Source: an uncultured Bacilli bacterium (GTDB taxonomy: Bacteria; Bacillota_I; Bacilli_A; RF39; UBA660). Taken from it: a stretch of 56,803 nucleotides of DNA. Shown here piece by piece: positions 43,272 to 52,101 of the stretch. Location: assembly GCA_910586425.1 (NCBI GenBank), contig CAJUHL010000005.1:1-56803 (forward strand). Direction: 5' to 3'. The position numbers were made by a program, and so were the translations under genes. Position 1 is the first letter of the stretch; every line of letters begins with the position of its first letter. The notes under the pieces were generated by a model. The model saw only the letters and a program-made list of their open reading frames with translations. It was not told the origin of the DNA and searched no databases.

Positions 43272-43916
43272 ATGGAAAAAGTAATCAATTTGTTGAAAGA
43301 AAATACTATGCAAATTCCTAAATTGTTACTTCTCAATTACAAAAAATTTGGGTGCAACGAGAAAGATTTAATTGTTTTGATTTATATATATAATGAAAAA
43401 GATATAAGCTTTAATCCTAAAAGAATAAGTGATGCGCTTAATATTACATTACCAGAAGTTTTGGAAGCAATTGATCATCTTTCTAGTAGTGGATTGTTAA
43501 TGATTCAACTGAAGAAAATAGGTAGTATTCGCGAAGAGCAAATTACGTTGGATGGATTATATGAAAAGATGGCTTATTTGGTATTAAATGAAGATGAGAA
43601 AGAATATAAAACCAAAACGATTTATGATTTGTTTGAACAAGAATTCGGAAGAACGTTATCGCCTATGGAATACGAAATTATTGGTGGATGGCGTGATGCG
43701 GGTTTTGAGCAGGATGTCATTGTACTGGCTTTAAAAGAGGCAACCTATAATGGGGTATCCAACCTTCGTTATATTGATAAAATATTGTATGAATGGAAGA
43801 AAAAAGGAATTCATACCAAAGAAGATTTGGAGAAAGATAGGGCTTCATATCAAACAAAAAAAATAGAAAAAAAAGAATTATTTGATTATGATTGGTTGAA
43901 TGATAATGATGAATGA
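43272..43916 (+). CDS. dnaD: DnaD-family replication initiation protein
   Basis: A 214-residue protein with a winged-helix N-terminal domain (about 25-95) and the C-terminal DnaD domain, including TLSPMEYEIIGGWRDAGF and the YIDKILYEWKKKGI signature. DnaD helps load the replicative helicase at oriC and restarts forks. ATG 43272 or the adjacent ATG 43269 both fit AGGGTGG; an extension to GTG 43260 overlaps that site. It overlaps nth, the same gene order as Bacillus dnaD-nth. Confidence 0.9.
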   Translation: MEKVINLLKENTMQIPKLLLLNYKKFGCNEKDLIVLIYIYNEKDISFNPKRISDALNITLPEVLEAIDHLSSSGLLMIQLKKIGSIREEQITLDGLYEKMAYLVLNEDEKEYKTKTIYDLFEQEFGRTLSPMEYEIIGGWRDAGFEQDVIVLALKEATYNGVSNLRYIDKILYEWKKKGIHTKEDLEKDRASYQTKKIEKKELFDYDWLNDNDE

Positions 43917-44535
43917 AGTAATGGAGTATTTGGATAGGTTAATCCCCAATCCTGTATGTGAATTGGTGTTTCATAAGGATTATGAGTTATTAATAGCTGT
44001 TATGTTGAGTGCTCAAACAACAGACAAAAGAGTCAATATGGTAACACCTGTATTGTTTGAACGTTATCCTGATTTAGAAGCACTTAGTAAAGCAAGACTA
44101 GAAGATGTGAAACAAATAATTCAATCGATTGGTACGTATCATAAAAAAGCGAGTAATGTCATTTCTATCGCTCAATCTTTGTTGCGGGAACAAGATGGAA
44201 AGATACCCAATGATCGTGCGTATTTGGAAAGTTTACCTGGTGTTGGAAGAAAAACAACAAATGTTGTTTTGAGTATTTTATATAATGAACCTTGTATTGC
44301 TGTTGATACACATGTGTCAAGAGTAAGTAAGCGTTTGGGTTTTGCGAAAGAAAATGATGATGTTCTTGTCATCGAAAAAAAGTTAACCAAAAAAATTCCA
44401 AAAGATTCTTTGAATAGAATGCATCATCAATTGGTTTTATTTGGGAGGTATTATTGTAAGTCATTAAATCCTTCTTGTGATAGTTGTCAATTACAAGGAA
44501 TGTGTCGGTTTTTTTCTCAAAAGCAAAAAAGATAG
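43909..44535 (+). CDS. nth: Endonuclease III
   Basis: DNA glycosylase/AP lyase for oxidised pyrimidines. It has AQTTDKRVN near the start, the helix-hairpin-helix LPGVGRKTTNVV with the catalytic Lys, VDTHVSRVSKRL with the catalytic Asp, and the [4Fe-4S] loop Cys-x6-Cys-x2-Cys-x5-Cys (CKSLNPSC to GMC). 208 residues, normal. It overlaps the end of dnaD. Several ATG codons (43900, 43906, 43909) are possible; the third gives the usual N-terminal length. Confidence 0.94.
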   Translation: MNEVMEYLDRLIPNPVCELVFHKDYELLIAVMLSAQTTDKRVNMVTPVLFERYPDLEALSKARLEDVKQIIQSIGTYHKKASNVISIAQSLLREQDGKIPNDRAYLESLPGVGRKTTNVVLSILYNEPCIAVDTHVSRVSKRLGFAKENDDVLVIEKKLTKKIPKDSLNRMHHQLVLFGRYYCKSLNPSCDSCQLQGMCRFFSQKQKR

Positions 44536-44551
44536 TTGAACTATCTTTTTT
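44525..44551. terminator. Bidirectional terminator between nth and the PBP gene
   Basis: AAAAAGATAGT and ACTATCTTTTTT form a hairpin with a tiny loop, usable on both strands. Confidence 0.85.
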
Positions 44552-47504
44552 ATGTAGTTGGTTTTTCGGATGGTTTAGGGGGCTTCTCTGGTGTTTTTTC
44601 TTTTATGATAATGGTTCTAGTTAAAGTATCTGTAAATTTCTTATAGCTGATACTATATGTTATGGTATATGTTTCTGCTTGATCTGTTTTGATTGCAGTG
44701 ACTTCTTTGCCATCTTTGGTTTTGATGGTTTTTTTGATGGTAGCTTTATCTGTTACATTGGTTAAGTCTTCTAATACAGTAACAGAGGGAGATGGTTCTT
44801 TGAATGTATCTCCAACGGTTAGGGTCATTGTTTTTTGTCCAACCAATTCAGTTGTTATGACTGTCTCCACTTCATCCAATGATATTTTTGTTTCTGTGCC
44901 ACTGCTTATGTTTGCTTTAAAAATAGTATAGGCAGTTTTTACAACATATGTGGTAGGAGATTTAGAAGTAATTGGTATTTCCATAGTTGTCTTATCAGTT
45001 GTGCCAACCAATGTCAGTTCTCCTTTGGTATCTTTGGAATAGATTTGATACACGATGGTACCTAGCTGTGCACTATTTGCATTTTTTCTATCGTTAATCA
45101 ATTGATTGATTCCATTTTCACTTGTTGCGATATTTCTTGCCCAAGCATCGATTGTTTCATCCTTGATTGCGTTTGGTGTAACCGCATCCCAAGAAAGTGT
45201 CAATGTTTTCTTTTCTATTTTTGATTTTAAATTGGCTACATTTTCTAAAGTATCATAGCGATCAGATACTTCGGTTGGTTCTGTACCTACTTTAAATAAT
45301 TCAGTAATGCGCATATCCGCTGGCGTATGTGCACTTGGTAATTTGATAGGATCCGTTTCTTTTTCAATTTCTACTTGAATGACACCACTTGGTTTCGCCC
45401 AATTGACACCAGTTCTAAAAATGCCTTTTCCAACTGTTTGGAATAATCTTCGATGTCCAGTGGAATAAGAACTACTGGTATAATCACAGTTAGAGCGATC
45501 CTTGTATCCATACCATACTGAAATTGCATAATCAGGGGATACCCCATTTACCCATAAATCATTTACTGAATCATTTGAGAAATTAGGACATTTGTTGAAT
45601 ACAGATTGATCATAATTGGTCGTTCCAGTTTTAGCCCCATAAATGGCTCCATTGATATATGCTTGGTTGTAAAGTCCACCTTGTGCGGCACTTTTTAATA
45701 AATCTGCCATAATATAAGCGCTCTCTTCGCTCATGACCCTTATTTTATCTACTTTCTTTTCGGTTACTTCTTTTGTATCACGATCTATGATTTTTGTATA
45801 ACTATGTGGTGTGATATAGTATCCACCATTTCCAAAGGCTGCATAGGCTGCGGCCATTGATTTAGGCGATTCTCCTGTGTATCCACCAATTGAGTGTGCT
45901 TCATGTAATATTCCATCAGAACCAATTTCTGGACTCAAATGTAATCCTAGAGCCAAGTTTTTAATATTGCTATTGTGGTTTTGTTGAAAAGCTTTTAAGG
46001 CTGGAATATTACGAGATTGCGATAATGCTTCTCTTAATGTGAGAAGACCATTGTATTTTCTATCCCAGTTATTGATTCTGGTTCCATTGGAATAAGTATA
46101 TTCTTCATCCATGTATAATTTGGCGGTTGACCAATTTTCAAATTCGATTCCTGGAGCGTAGTCATAGATTGGTTTTGATGTAGAACCGATTTGTTTTATT
46201 GTTTCTGTTGCAGTATTGAATTGCGTTAGATTGGTACGATTGCGTCCAGCACCCACTGCTAAAATGGCTCCAGTTTTGTTATCGAGTACCATAATTCCAG
46301 CATCTACTTGATCATTTTCCCACTCATAAAGTTCTCCATTCATAACTCGATTGATATAGATTTGTTTCTCTGGATCTAATGTAGTCCAAATTTCCATAGG
46401 ATATACGTATGGATTTTTACCTGTATCTTTGATAACTTCTTTGACTACTGTGTCAATAAATGCTTCGTAATCCTCATTTTCTGAAGTTGTTTTTGTGTAT
46501 AATAATTTATCAACAGTTAATGCTTCTGCTACTTTCCGTTCTTCGTTTGTAATATAACCATGACGTTCCATTAAATAAAGAACTGTTTTTCGTCTTTCTT
46601 CAGCAAGTTCTGGATTTCTATTTGGATCATAAGAGTTTGGTGCCTGGAATAAACCTGCAATTAAAGCCGCTTCAGCAACATTAATGTCTTTTGCTGATTT
46701 TCCAAAATAAGTTTGACAAGCTTGTTCTACACCATAAGCTCCACTGCCTAGATAGTTTGAGTTGATATAAAATTCAATGATTTCTTTTTTGGTGTATTTT
46801 TTTTCTACTTGAAAAATTGCCATATAAATATCGGTAAATTTTCTTGTAATGGTTTGATCTGTTGATGTGAAGTTATTTTTAACTACTTGCATGGTCAAGG
46901 TAGATGCCCCTCCACCACTATGTGTTAGTACTTGTTTTACACTTGCGACTAAAAATCTTGGTAAATCAAATCCATTGTGTTGGAAGAAACGTGAATCTTC
47001 TGTTGCAACAATGGCGTCTACTAATATTTCAGGAAGTTCATCGTATGTAATTTTCTCTCTTTTTTCTGTTCCTAATTTTGTAATAATGGTTCCATCAGGT
47101 CGATAAAGAATGGTAGATTCTTGACGATATAAGTTATCGGGATTGAATTCAGGGGCATTTTTGACAATGTAGTTTGCGAATAAAACACATGCTACAATGA
47201 TTAAAATACCAATAGAAAAACAAATCAATAAAATAATTTTTAAGATTTTATTTCGTTTTCTTTTTTTGTCATGATTGGATACCTTCTTTTTGGCTTTGTT
47301 TTTTCCAATGAGTGGTTGTGTTTTAGAAGGTTTTCTTTTCTTTTTTCTGGTTTGTAAAAAATTGGGCAAGAATAAAAGTGCATCTGCAATTCCAATAATG
47401 AAGATTGCTTTTAGCCATCCAATCGCAAAGCAGCCCGTAATAAAGGCGATGAGACTTACAATTAAAATTACAATATTTTCCCTGTTTTTTAATAATTTTT
47501 TCAT
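44550..47504 (-). CDS. ponA: Class A penicillin-binding protein 1
   Basis: A 984-residue bifunctional peptidoglycan synthase. The N-terminus has two hydrophobic segments, a long Lys-rich cytosolic stretch and then the main membrane anchor (about 100-125). The GT51 glycosyltransferase follows with ATEDSRFFQHNGFD, GGASTLTMQVVKN and QAPNSYDPNRNP. The transpeptidase has STSKP (nucleophile Ser), SRN and KTGTT. The C-terminal 250 residues are two or three beta-sandwich (FN3-like and Ig-like) domains ending in a Pro-rich tail. The start at 47504 has AAGGAGG upstream and overlaps recU (ATGA), the recU-ponA pair of Bacillus. Confidence 0.94.
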   Translation of the reverse strand: MKKLLKNRENIVILIVSLIAFITGCFAIGWLKAIFIIGIADALLFLPNFLQTRKKKRKPSKTQPLIGKNKAKKKVSNHDKKRKRNKILKIILLICFSIGILIIVACVLFANYIVKNAPEFNPDNLYRQESTILYRPDGTIITKLGTEKREKITYDELPEILVDAIVATEDSRFFQHNGFDLPRFLVASVKQVLTHSGGGASTLTMQVVKNNFTSTDQTITRKFTDIYMAIFQVEKKYTKKEIIEFYINSNYLGSGAYGVEQACQTYFGKSAKDINVAEAALIAGLFQAPNSYDPNRNPELAEERRKTVLYLMERHGYITNEERKVAEALTVDKLLYTKTTSENEDYEAFIDTVVKEVIKDTGKNPYVYPMEIWTTLDPEKQIYINRVMNGELYEWENDQVDAGIMVLDNKTGAILAVGAGRNRTNLTQFNTATETIKQIGSTSKPIYDYAPGIEFENWSTAKLYMDEEYTYSNGTRINNWDRKYNGLLTLREALSQSRNIPALKAFQQNHNSNIKNLALGLHLSPEIGSDGILHEAHSIGGYTGESPKSMAAAYAAFGNGGYYITPHSYTKIIDRDTKEVTEKKVDKIRVMSEESAYIMADLLKSAAQGGLYNQAYINGAIYGAKTGTTNYDQSVFNKCPNFSNDSVNDLWVNGVSPDYAISVWYGYKDRSNCDYTSSSYSTGHRRLFQTVGKGIFRTGVNWAKPSGVIQVEIEKETDPIKLPSAHTPADMRITELFKVGTEPTEVSDRYDTLENVANLKSKIEKKTLTLSWDAVTPNAIKDETIDAWARNIATSENGINQLINDRKNANSAQLGTIVYQIYSKDTKGELTLVGTTDKTTMEIPITSKSPTTYVVKTAYTIFKANISSGTETKISLDEVETVITTELVGQKTMTLTVGDTFKEPSPSVTVLEDLTNVTDKATIKKTIKTKDGKEVTAIKTDQAETYTITYSISYKKFTDTLTRTIIIKEKTPEKPPKPSEKPTT

Positions 47505-48073
47505 GATTTTCCTCCTTCGAAATATATCGTATTTACCCAAAATAGATAATCAATTCTTGGATTTAGTTTTTCTGGAATGAGATATCCATTTTCCTTTATA
47601 TAGGTATATGGGATTGATTTTCTAGTTTCTAGCTCTATAAATGTAAATAGTGTTTCACCCTTTAATAAATAGGTTTCTTGCTTTTGTGTGAAACGAATGA
47701 TGAAAAAACCAATCCCCCCATGACGAATAATTTGTTTCATGTGTATCATTTGATGTAAATGTATATTATTCAGTGGAAAGCGTTCTTGTTTTGTTTCTTT
47801 GGCTTCAAAATCAATATACTTTCCTTTATAAACTCCATTATAATCAGTTGTGGATGGTGTTTTAAAATAGGCCTCTTTAATTACTGCTTCTTTTCGATTT
47901 GGAAAATCGACCTTTGTTATGGTAATTGGAGTTGGCTTTTTATATATAATTGCAATATCTTGTTCTCTATAGTAGTTATTCGTGATATTAATGTCTTCTT
48001 CTAATGACATACCACGGTTTCCATAGTTGGTTATTTTTTTTTTATTTTGTTTAATGCCTGTGGGATATTTCAT
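47501..48073 (-). CDS. recU: Holliday junction resolvase RecU
   Basis: A 190-residue nuclease that cleaves four-way junctions during recombination and chromosome segregation. The family-typical YGNRGMSLEEDIN start, the catalytic acidic residues in TPSTTDYNGVYKGKYIDFEAKET and QMIHMKQIIRHGGIGFFII are present. It is coupled with the PBP gene downstream, as in Bacillus. The start codon follows a GGTGATAA-type site on the minus strand. Confidence 0.94.
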   Translation of the reverse strand: MKYPTGIKQNKKKITNYGNRGMSLEEDINITNNYYREQDIAIIYKKPTPITITKVDFPNRKEAVIKEAYFKTPSTTDYNGVYKGKYIDFEAKETKQERFPLNNIHLHQMIHMKQIIRHGGIGFFIIRFTQKQETYLLKGETLFTFIELETRKSIPYTYIKENGYLIPEKLNPRIDYLFWVNTIYFEGGKS

Positions 48074-48165
48074 TTTATCACCACTATCATTATACTATAG
48101 ATAAAAAAAATTTACTATAAAATTTATAGTAAACATGATAAAAATGAAAAATAGGGGAAGAGCAT

Positions 48166-49548
48166 CTATGGATTGATTTTTATTTTATCTTTAAAAACTT
48201 TTTGTATGCTTTTGTATGTGATTTCATCTGTTGCTGCTATAAAATCTTGTAGCTCTAAAAATGATAGTTGATTTAAGTATTTTTTTAGTGTTTCTTCAGA
48301 TATTTTTTTTCTTTGTAAGATGTTATCTATGAAGGAAGGTGGTGTATTCATGTAAATTGTGGTTAATGTTTGTATAATTTCTGACTTGGCATGCGTGTGA
48401 TAATAGGCTGCCGCAGATGCAAAGCAATGAATACATTTTAAAAATTCAAAATCTTGGATTGCCTCACCAAATCCTATTTGTAAATTTTTTCTATTTTCAC
48501 GATAATTATTTAGTTGTATATAAATAGAATTTAATTCTTTTTTCAAATTTTTTAAATGTTCATTTGTATTCCATGGATATTCTTCTTTTAAAGAAAAGGT
48601 AAACAGGTCTTTATCTGACAAATAAGGAAAGAATATTTGTGGGAATGCTATATTTGCCTTTTGAATTACCTTTCTTCTTAAGGTATCATATTTTTGGCAA
48701 AGCTCCTGTTCTTGTTCTTTGAAAAGGAAATATGAACAGAAATCTTTATCCATCAATGCATAGTTCGCATAATATGTATTAATTTCTAAAGTCAACATAT
48801 AAATATTTTTATTGCATTCTAACTCTGGGTGTCTTTCAAAGTCATATTCTAAAAATTGTTCGCTTGCATAGCTTAATGCTGTTTCTTCTCTATTTTGTTT
48901 TTGGGATGAATATGGTGCTTTCTCAAATATTCGGTTGTATGTTTCAATGGTACTATTGTAGTAAATTGGTTGTTGCCCCTTTTCTCTTTTGTAATGGGTT
49001 TGTTTTGCGGCATTTGAAATAAAACAAATTGAATCATATCTAGCATTTAAAAAGTTGTTAAATGCTAATAGAAATTTAGGGTTTATATGCCAATTAGAAG
49101 GATATTCAGATGGGTAATTTAATTTTCTGGCTTTTTCTATAATTTGCTCATATAATTGCTTTTTATTATCATCTAGAGGAACCTGATTAGTAGAACATAG
49201 TAAGTACATTATATCTAGAAGAATATATAAAGGAAATTTATTAGAATAATCAAAGGAAAAAACTCCATCTAAAACTTCTGCTATTGTTTTGGGATCTTTT
49301 GTATAAATTTGTTCAATCATATGAAATGCTTGATAAGTATTTTCGTGTACTTTTAAAGCACATGGTAATTTTATTTCTAAATCATCTCTACTTTTACTGT
49401 AGCCATATTGTGCAAGTGTCTCATGTATTAATGGCGATAATGAATCGTTAATTTTTTTTCTTATTTCTTCTGCATTAATATACTCAATATTAATATACTC
49501 AATAGAGGAATCGGCCAAATTGTAATTTTCATTTGTTATGGGTTTCAT
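48166..49548 (-). CDS. Unknown 460-residue protein under a strong regulated promoter
   Basis: A soluble, largely helical protein with no signal peptide, membrane segment or recognised catalytic motif. Notable stretches are AYYHTHAKSEIIQTL, NTYYANYALMDKDFCSYF and an aromatic-rich composition. The C-terminus is a run of short helices (SFIDNILQRKKISEETLKKY). The start at 49548 has AAAAGGAG ten bases upstream. It has a consensus promoter and tandem operator-like repeats (see 49580-49637), so expression is probably conditional. It stands alone between recU and a 34-aa gene. I could not assign a family. Confidence 0.65.
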   Translation of the reverse strand: MKPITNENYNLADSSIEYINIEYINAEEIRKKINDSLSPLIHETLAQYGYSKSRDDLEIKLPCALKVHENTYQAFHMIEQIYTKDPKTIAEVLDGVFSFDYSNKFPLYILLDIMYLLCSTNQVPLDDNKKQLYEQIIEKARKLNYPSEYPSNWHINPKFLLAFNNFLNARYDSICFISNAAKQTHYKREKGQQPIYYNSTIETYNRIFEKAPYSSQKQNREETALSYASEQFLEYDFERHPELECNKNIYMLTLEINTYYANYALMDKDFCSYFLFKEQEQELCQKYDTLRRKVIQKANIAFPQIFFPYLSDKDLFTFSLKEEYPWNTNEHLKNLKKELNSIYIQLNNYRENRKNLQIGFGEAIQDFEFLKCIHCFASAAAYYHTHAKSEIIQTLTTIYMNTPPSFIDNILQRKKISEETLKKYLNQLSFLELQDFIAATDEITYKSIQKVFKDKIKINP

Positions 49549-49579
49549 ATTTAGACTCCTTTTCATGTAAATGAGATAT

Positions 49580-49608
49580 ATCATATATTTATTTTTTTGA
49601 TTTGTCAA
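49580..49608 (-). promoter_or_regulatory. Consensus promoter of the 460-aa protein gene
   Basis: On the minus strand, TTGACA (49608-49603), a 17-base spacer and TATGAT (49585-49580), a near-perfect sigma-A promoter. Confidence 0.8.
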
Positions 49609-49615
49609 ATTTTTT

Positions 49616-49637
49616 TAACGATGTTTGTAACGATGTT
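49616..49637. repeat. Tandem TAACGATGTT operator-like repeat
   Basis: TAACGATGTT occurs at 49616-49625 and again at 49628-49637, 12 bases apart (about one helical turn). The second copy is inside the palindrome GTAAC-GAT-GTTAC. It lies 8 bases upstream of the -35 hexamer, a usual place for an activator. Confidence 0.6.
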
Positions 49638-50062
49638 ACGTGTATGTTATGAATATTATGATATGGTAGCTGATTATTTGAACTCAATTTTACAGCGAAA
49701 AATAAGTTTAAATTTAAAAAACTATTAATTATGTGAAACAAATTTAGAATAAAAGTGTTGATTTGGCTACTTATAAAATACAGAATATATCCTGAAAATT
49801 ATAAGTGGCATGCGACCATTCCTTTTAACTTTTTAATCATTTTACTCTAATGTCATAATTAGTTTTTCTTGCAGTATTTTTGTCTTCTTAATTTGAACAT
49901 CTATATTGTTTGAACGAGCATATCTCTTCAAATTTTTCATTTCTCCTTCTTTGGTATAGTTCCACCCTTTCTAATTCGGTTAACCTCAATTTTGATTCCT
50001 CTTTAAAACTTTGAGTAATATTTTCCTTCTTTTCTGCTAGCTATTATGCATATTTTTTCTAG
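49638..50062. other. Gap with possible decayed minus-strand gene remnant
   Basis: No intact gene is visible. On the minus strand, around 50035-49850, short reading frames that look coding follow one another in different frames: a run rich in Glu/Arg (SKLRLTELERVELYQRRRNE) and then, after a shift, MKNLKRYARSNNIDVQIKKT. This could be the remnant of a small DNA-binding or mobilization-type gene. The part next to the 460-aa gene promoter shows nothing further. Confidence 0.3.
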
Positions 50063-50072
50063 TTTTGTCGAA
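50063..50072 (+). promoter_or_regulatory. 0A box upstream of a 34-aa gene
   Basis: TTTTGTCGAA matches the extended Spo0A~P binding site fully. A TATAAA lies at 50105-50110 and the small gene begins at 50123. Confidence 0.6.
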
Positions 50073-50122
50073 TTTATGTAAACCACATATTTTTTGTGCT
50101 AGAGTATAAATTAGGTGATGAT

Positions 50123-50227
50123 ATGGGAATGGATAGGCGACTCAATCGATTATTTGATGAGATGTTAGAGGATATAAAATATAGTAAAATTGCAGCTTTT
50201 ACAAAAGTATTATATCAGGATAAGTAA
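50123..50227 (+). CDS. 34-residue protein gene, possibly Spo0A-controlled
   Basis: ATG 50123 with AGGTGAT four bases upstream opens a 34-codon frame beginning MGMDRRLNRLFDEMLEDIKY. The product is an amphipathic, charged helix with no membrane segment. A 0A box lies 50 bases upstream and an A/T-flanked hairpin follows the stop, so the unit has box, promoter, ribosome binding site, frame and terminator. By size it recalls small sporulation checkpoint proteins such as Sda, but shares no recognisable motif with it. Function unknown. Confidence 0.55.
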   Translation: MGMDRRLNRLFDEMLEDIKYSKIAAFTKVLYQDK

Positions 50228-50257
50228 AAAGAAACTATTCATTAGCTTCTTTTTTTA
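50226..50257. terminator. Bidirectional terminator between the 34-aa gene and RNase J
   Basis: AAAAAGAA and TTCTTTTTTT flank a 14-base loop; usable by both convergent genes. Confidence 0.6.
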
Positions 50258-51918
50258 ATGTCCATGATGACGGGTAATATAATTGGTTTTCTTCCTGTTT
50301 TTTCATATGCATAAGTTGATAATTCTGTGATGATTTCCTGTTTGATATCTGCATAGTTAACAGGTGGCTTTAGTCTTGATAGGATGGCATTTTTGCAAAT
50401 CATTTCTAAATGCTTGAGTAATTCTTCATTTTCATTGACTAGTACAAATCCTCTTGTGGTAATATTGACTTTTCCAAGTAACTTTGCATTTTTTGTATCA
50501 ATATTTGCAATGACAACAATAATACCATCATTGGCCATAATTTTTCTGTCTTTGATTACTGCTGCGCCAACATCACCGATGCGATTTCCATCTACATAAA
50601 TATCACCTGCTGGAATCATACCTGCTTTTTTGATATTTCCTTTGTACATAGATAAAATTTCGCCATTTCCTAAAATAAAGGTATTTTCTTTAGGAATCCC
50701 ACATAAGACTCCTAAATCCGCATGTTGTTTTAACATACGATATTCTCCATGGAAAGGCATTAAATATTTTGGTCTCATAAGCCGAATCATTAATTTCAAT
50801 TCCTCTTGATAAGCATGTCCAGAGGTATGAATATCACCCAAAGAAGTATTGGTATATACATCAACCCCTTGTAGATATAATTTGTTAATGGTTCTAGAAA
50901 TACTTAATGCGTTTCCCGGAATTGCGGATGAAGAAAAAATGACAGTATCTTCTGGTTGTAATTTGATAGAACGATGTACTCCATTGGCAATACGGGATAA
51001 TGCAGCAAGTGGTTCTCCTTGACTACCTGTACAAAGTAGACATACTTGGTTTGGTGGCAAATGATTGGCTTCTTCTGGTGTAATAAAAATATCCTTATTT
51101 TTGATATATCCACCTTGAATCGAAATTTCAATATTGTTTTCCATACTTCTTCCAAATGTAGCAATTTTTCTCCCATTTTTTTTACATGTATCAACAATGT
51201 GTTTTAAGCGATAAATATTAGAAGCAAATGTTGCGATGATAATTCTCCCATTTTTTCTTCTAAAAATTTCTTGTAATGCATTATCTACACGGGATTCACT
51301 TGCACTCATGCCTTCATTCAAGGCATTGGTACTATCACTTAATAATAATGTAACACCTCTTTTGCCAATCGCAGCCATTTTATGAATATTTGCCATTGGA
51401 CCAATTGGCGTAAGGTCAAATTTGAAATCTCCTGTTGTAACAATTGTTCCATTTGGTGTTGTAATACAAATTCCGTGAGAATCAGGAATGGAGTGTGTTG
51501 TTCTAAAAAATTCCACTTCAATATACTTGAATTTGACTTTAGTTCTTTCTTCATACACCACAATATTTTTATATTGAACGTTTCTATCTTCTAATTTTTT
51601 CTTAATCAAACCAACGGCTTGATTTGGGGCATATATAACAGGAATATGCACCGTTTGTAATAAAAATGGAATCGCCCCAATATGATCTTCGTGACCATGT
51701 GTGATAAACAAAGCTTTTATTTTTGTTTCATTCTTTTTTAAAAAGGAAAAATCTGGAATAACATAGTCAACTCCCATCAATTCTCCTTCTGGAAAAGTAA
51801 TACCCGCATCCGTAATAATCAGTTCGTTATTATGCATTACACAATACATATTTTTTCCGACTTCCCCAAGGCCACCTAAAGCAAAAATTTTAGTGTCCTC
51901 GTTGTTAAAAAATTTCAT
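50242..51918 (-). CDS. rnj: Ribonuclease J
   Basis: A 558-residue metallo-beta-lactamase/beta-CASP ribonuclease with 5'-3' exo- and endonuclease activity, central to mRNA decay. The zinc site is HGHEDHIG (His74, His76, Asp78, His79), with GDFKFDLTP, the beta-CASP motifs and PFHGEYRM following. The C-terminal domain (about 450-558) is complete. AAAGGAG precedes the start on the minus strand. A single copy is in the window. Confidence 0.94.
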   Translation of the reverse strand: MKFFNNEDTKIFALGGLGEVGKNMYCVMHNNELIITDAGITFPEGELMGVDYVIPDFSFLKKNETKIKALFITHGHEDHIGAIPFLLQTVHIPVIYAPNQAVGLIKKKLEDRNVQYKNIVVYEERTKVKFKYIEVEFFRTTHSIPDSHGICITTPNGTIVTTGDFKFDLTPIGPMANIHKMAAIGKRGVTLLLSDSTNALNEGMSASESRVDNALQEIFRRKNGRIIIATFASNIYRLKHIVDTCKKNGRKIATFGRSMENNIEISIQGGYIKNKDIFITPEEANHLPPNQVCLLCTGSQGEPLAALSRIANGVHRSIKLQPEDTVIFSSSAIPGNALSISRTINKLYLQGVDVYTNTSLGDIHTSGHAYQEELKLMIRLMRPKYLMPFHGEYRMLKQHADLGVLCGIPKENTFILGNGEILSMYKGNIKKAGMIPAGDIYVDGNRIGDVGAAVIKDRKIMANDGIIVVIANIDTKNAKLLGKVNITTRGFVLVNENEELLKHLEMICKNAILSRLKPPVNYADIKQEIITELSTYAYEKTGRKPIILPVIMDIKKRS

Positions 51919-52039
51919 AAATACTCCTTTCTACTCGATTTGAAATCTAACGTATTACATTATAACTGTTTTTTAGACTTTTGTAAATGGAAAAATTTGT
52001 GTATCTAAAATAATCCATAAAATAAAATTGGTTGGTACT

Positions 52040-52068
52040 TGATGTTTTGATGTATTTTCGGTACAATA
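52040..52068 (+). promoter_or_regulatory. Promoter of xfp
   Basis: TTGATG 52040-52045, 17-base spacer, TACAAT 52063-52068, followed by GAGGG and ATG 52102. Confidence 0.7.
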
Positions 52069-52101
52069 TAATTAGGGTAAAAGAATAGAAAAGAGGGCTA
52101 T

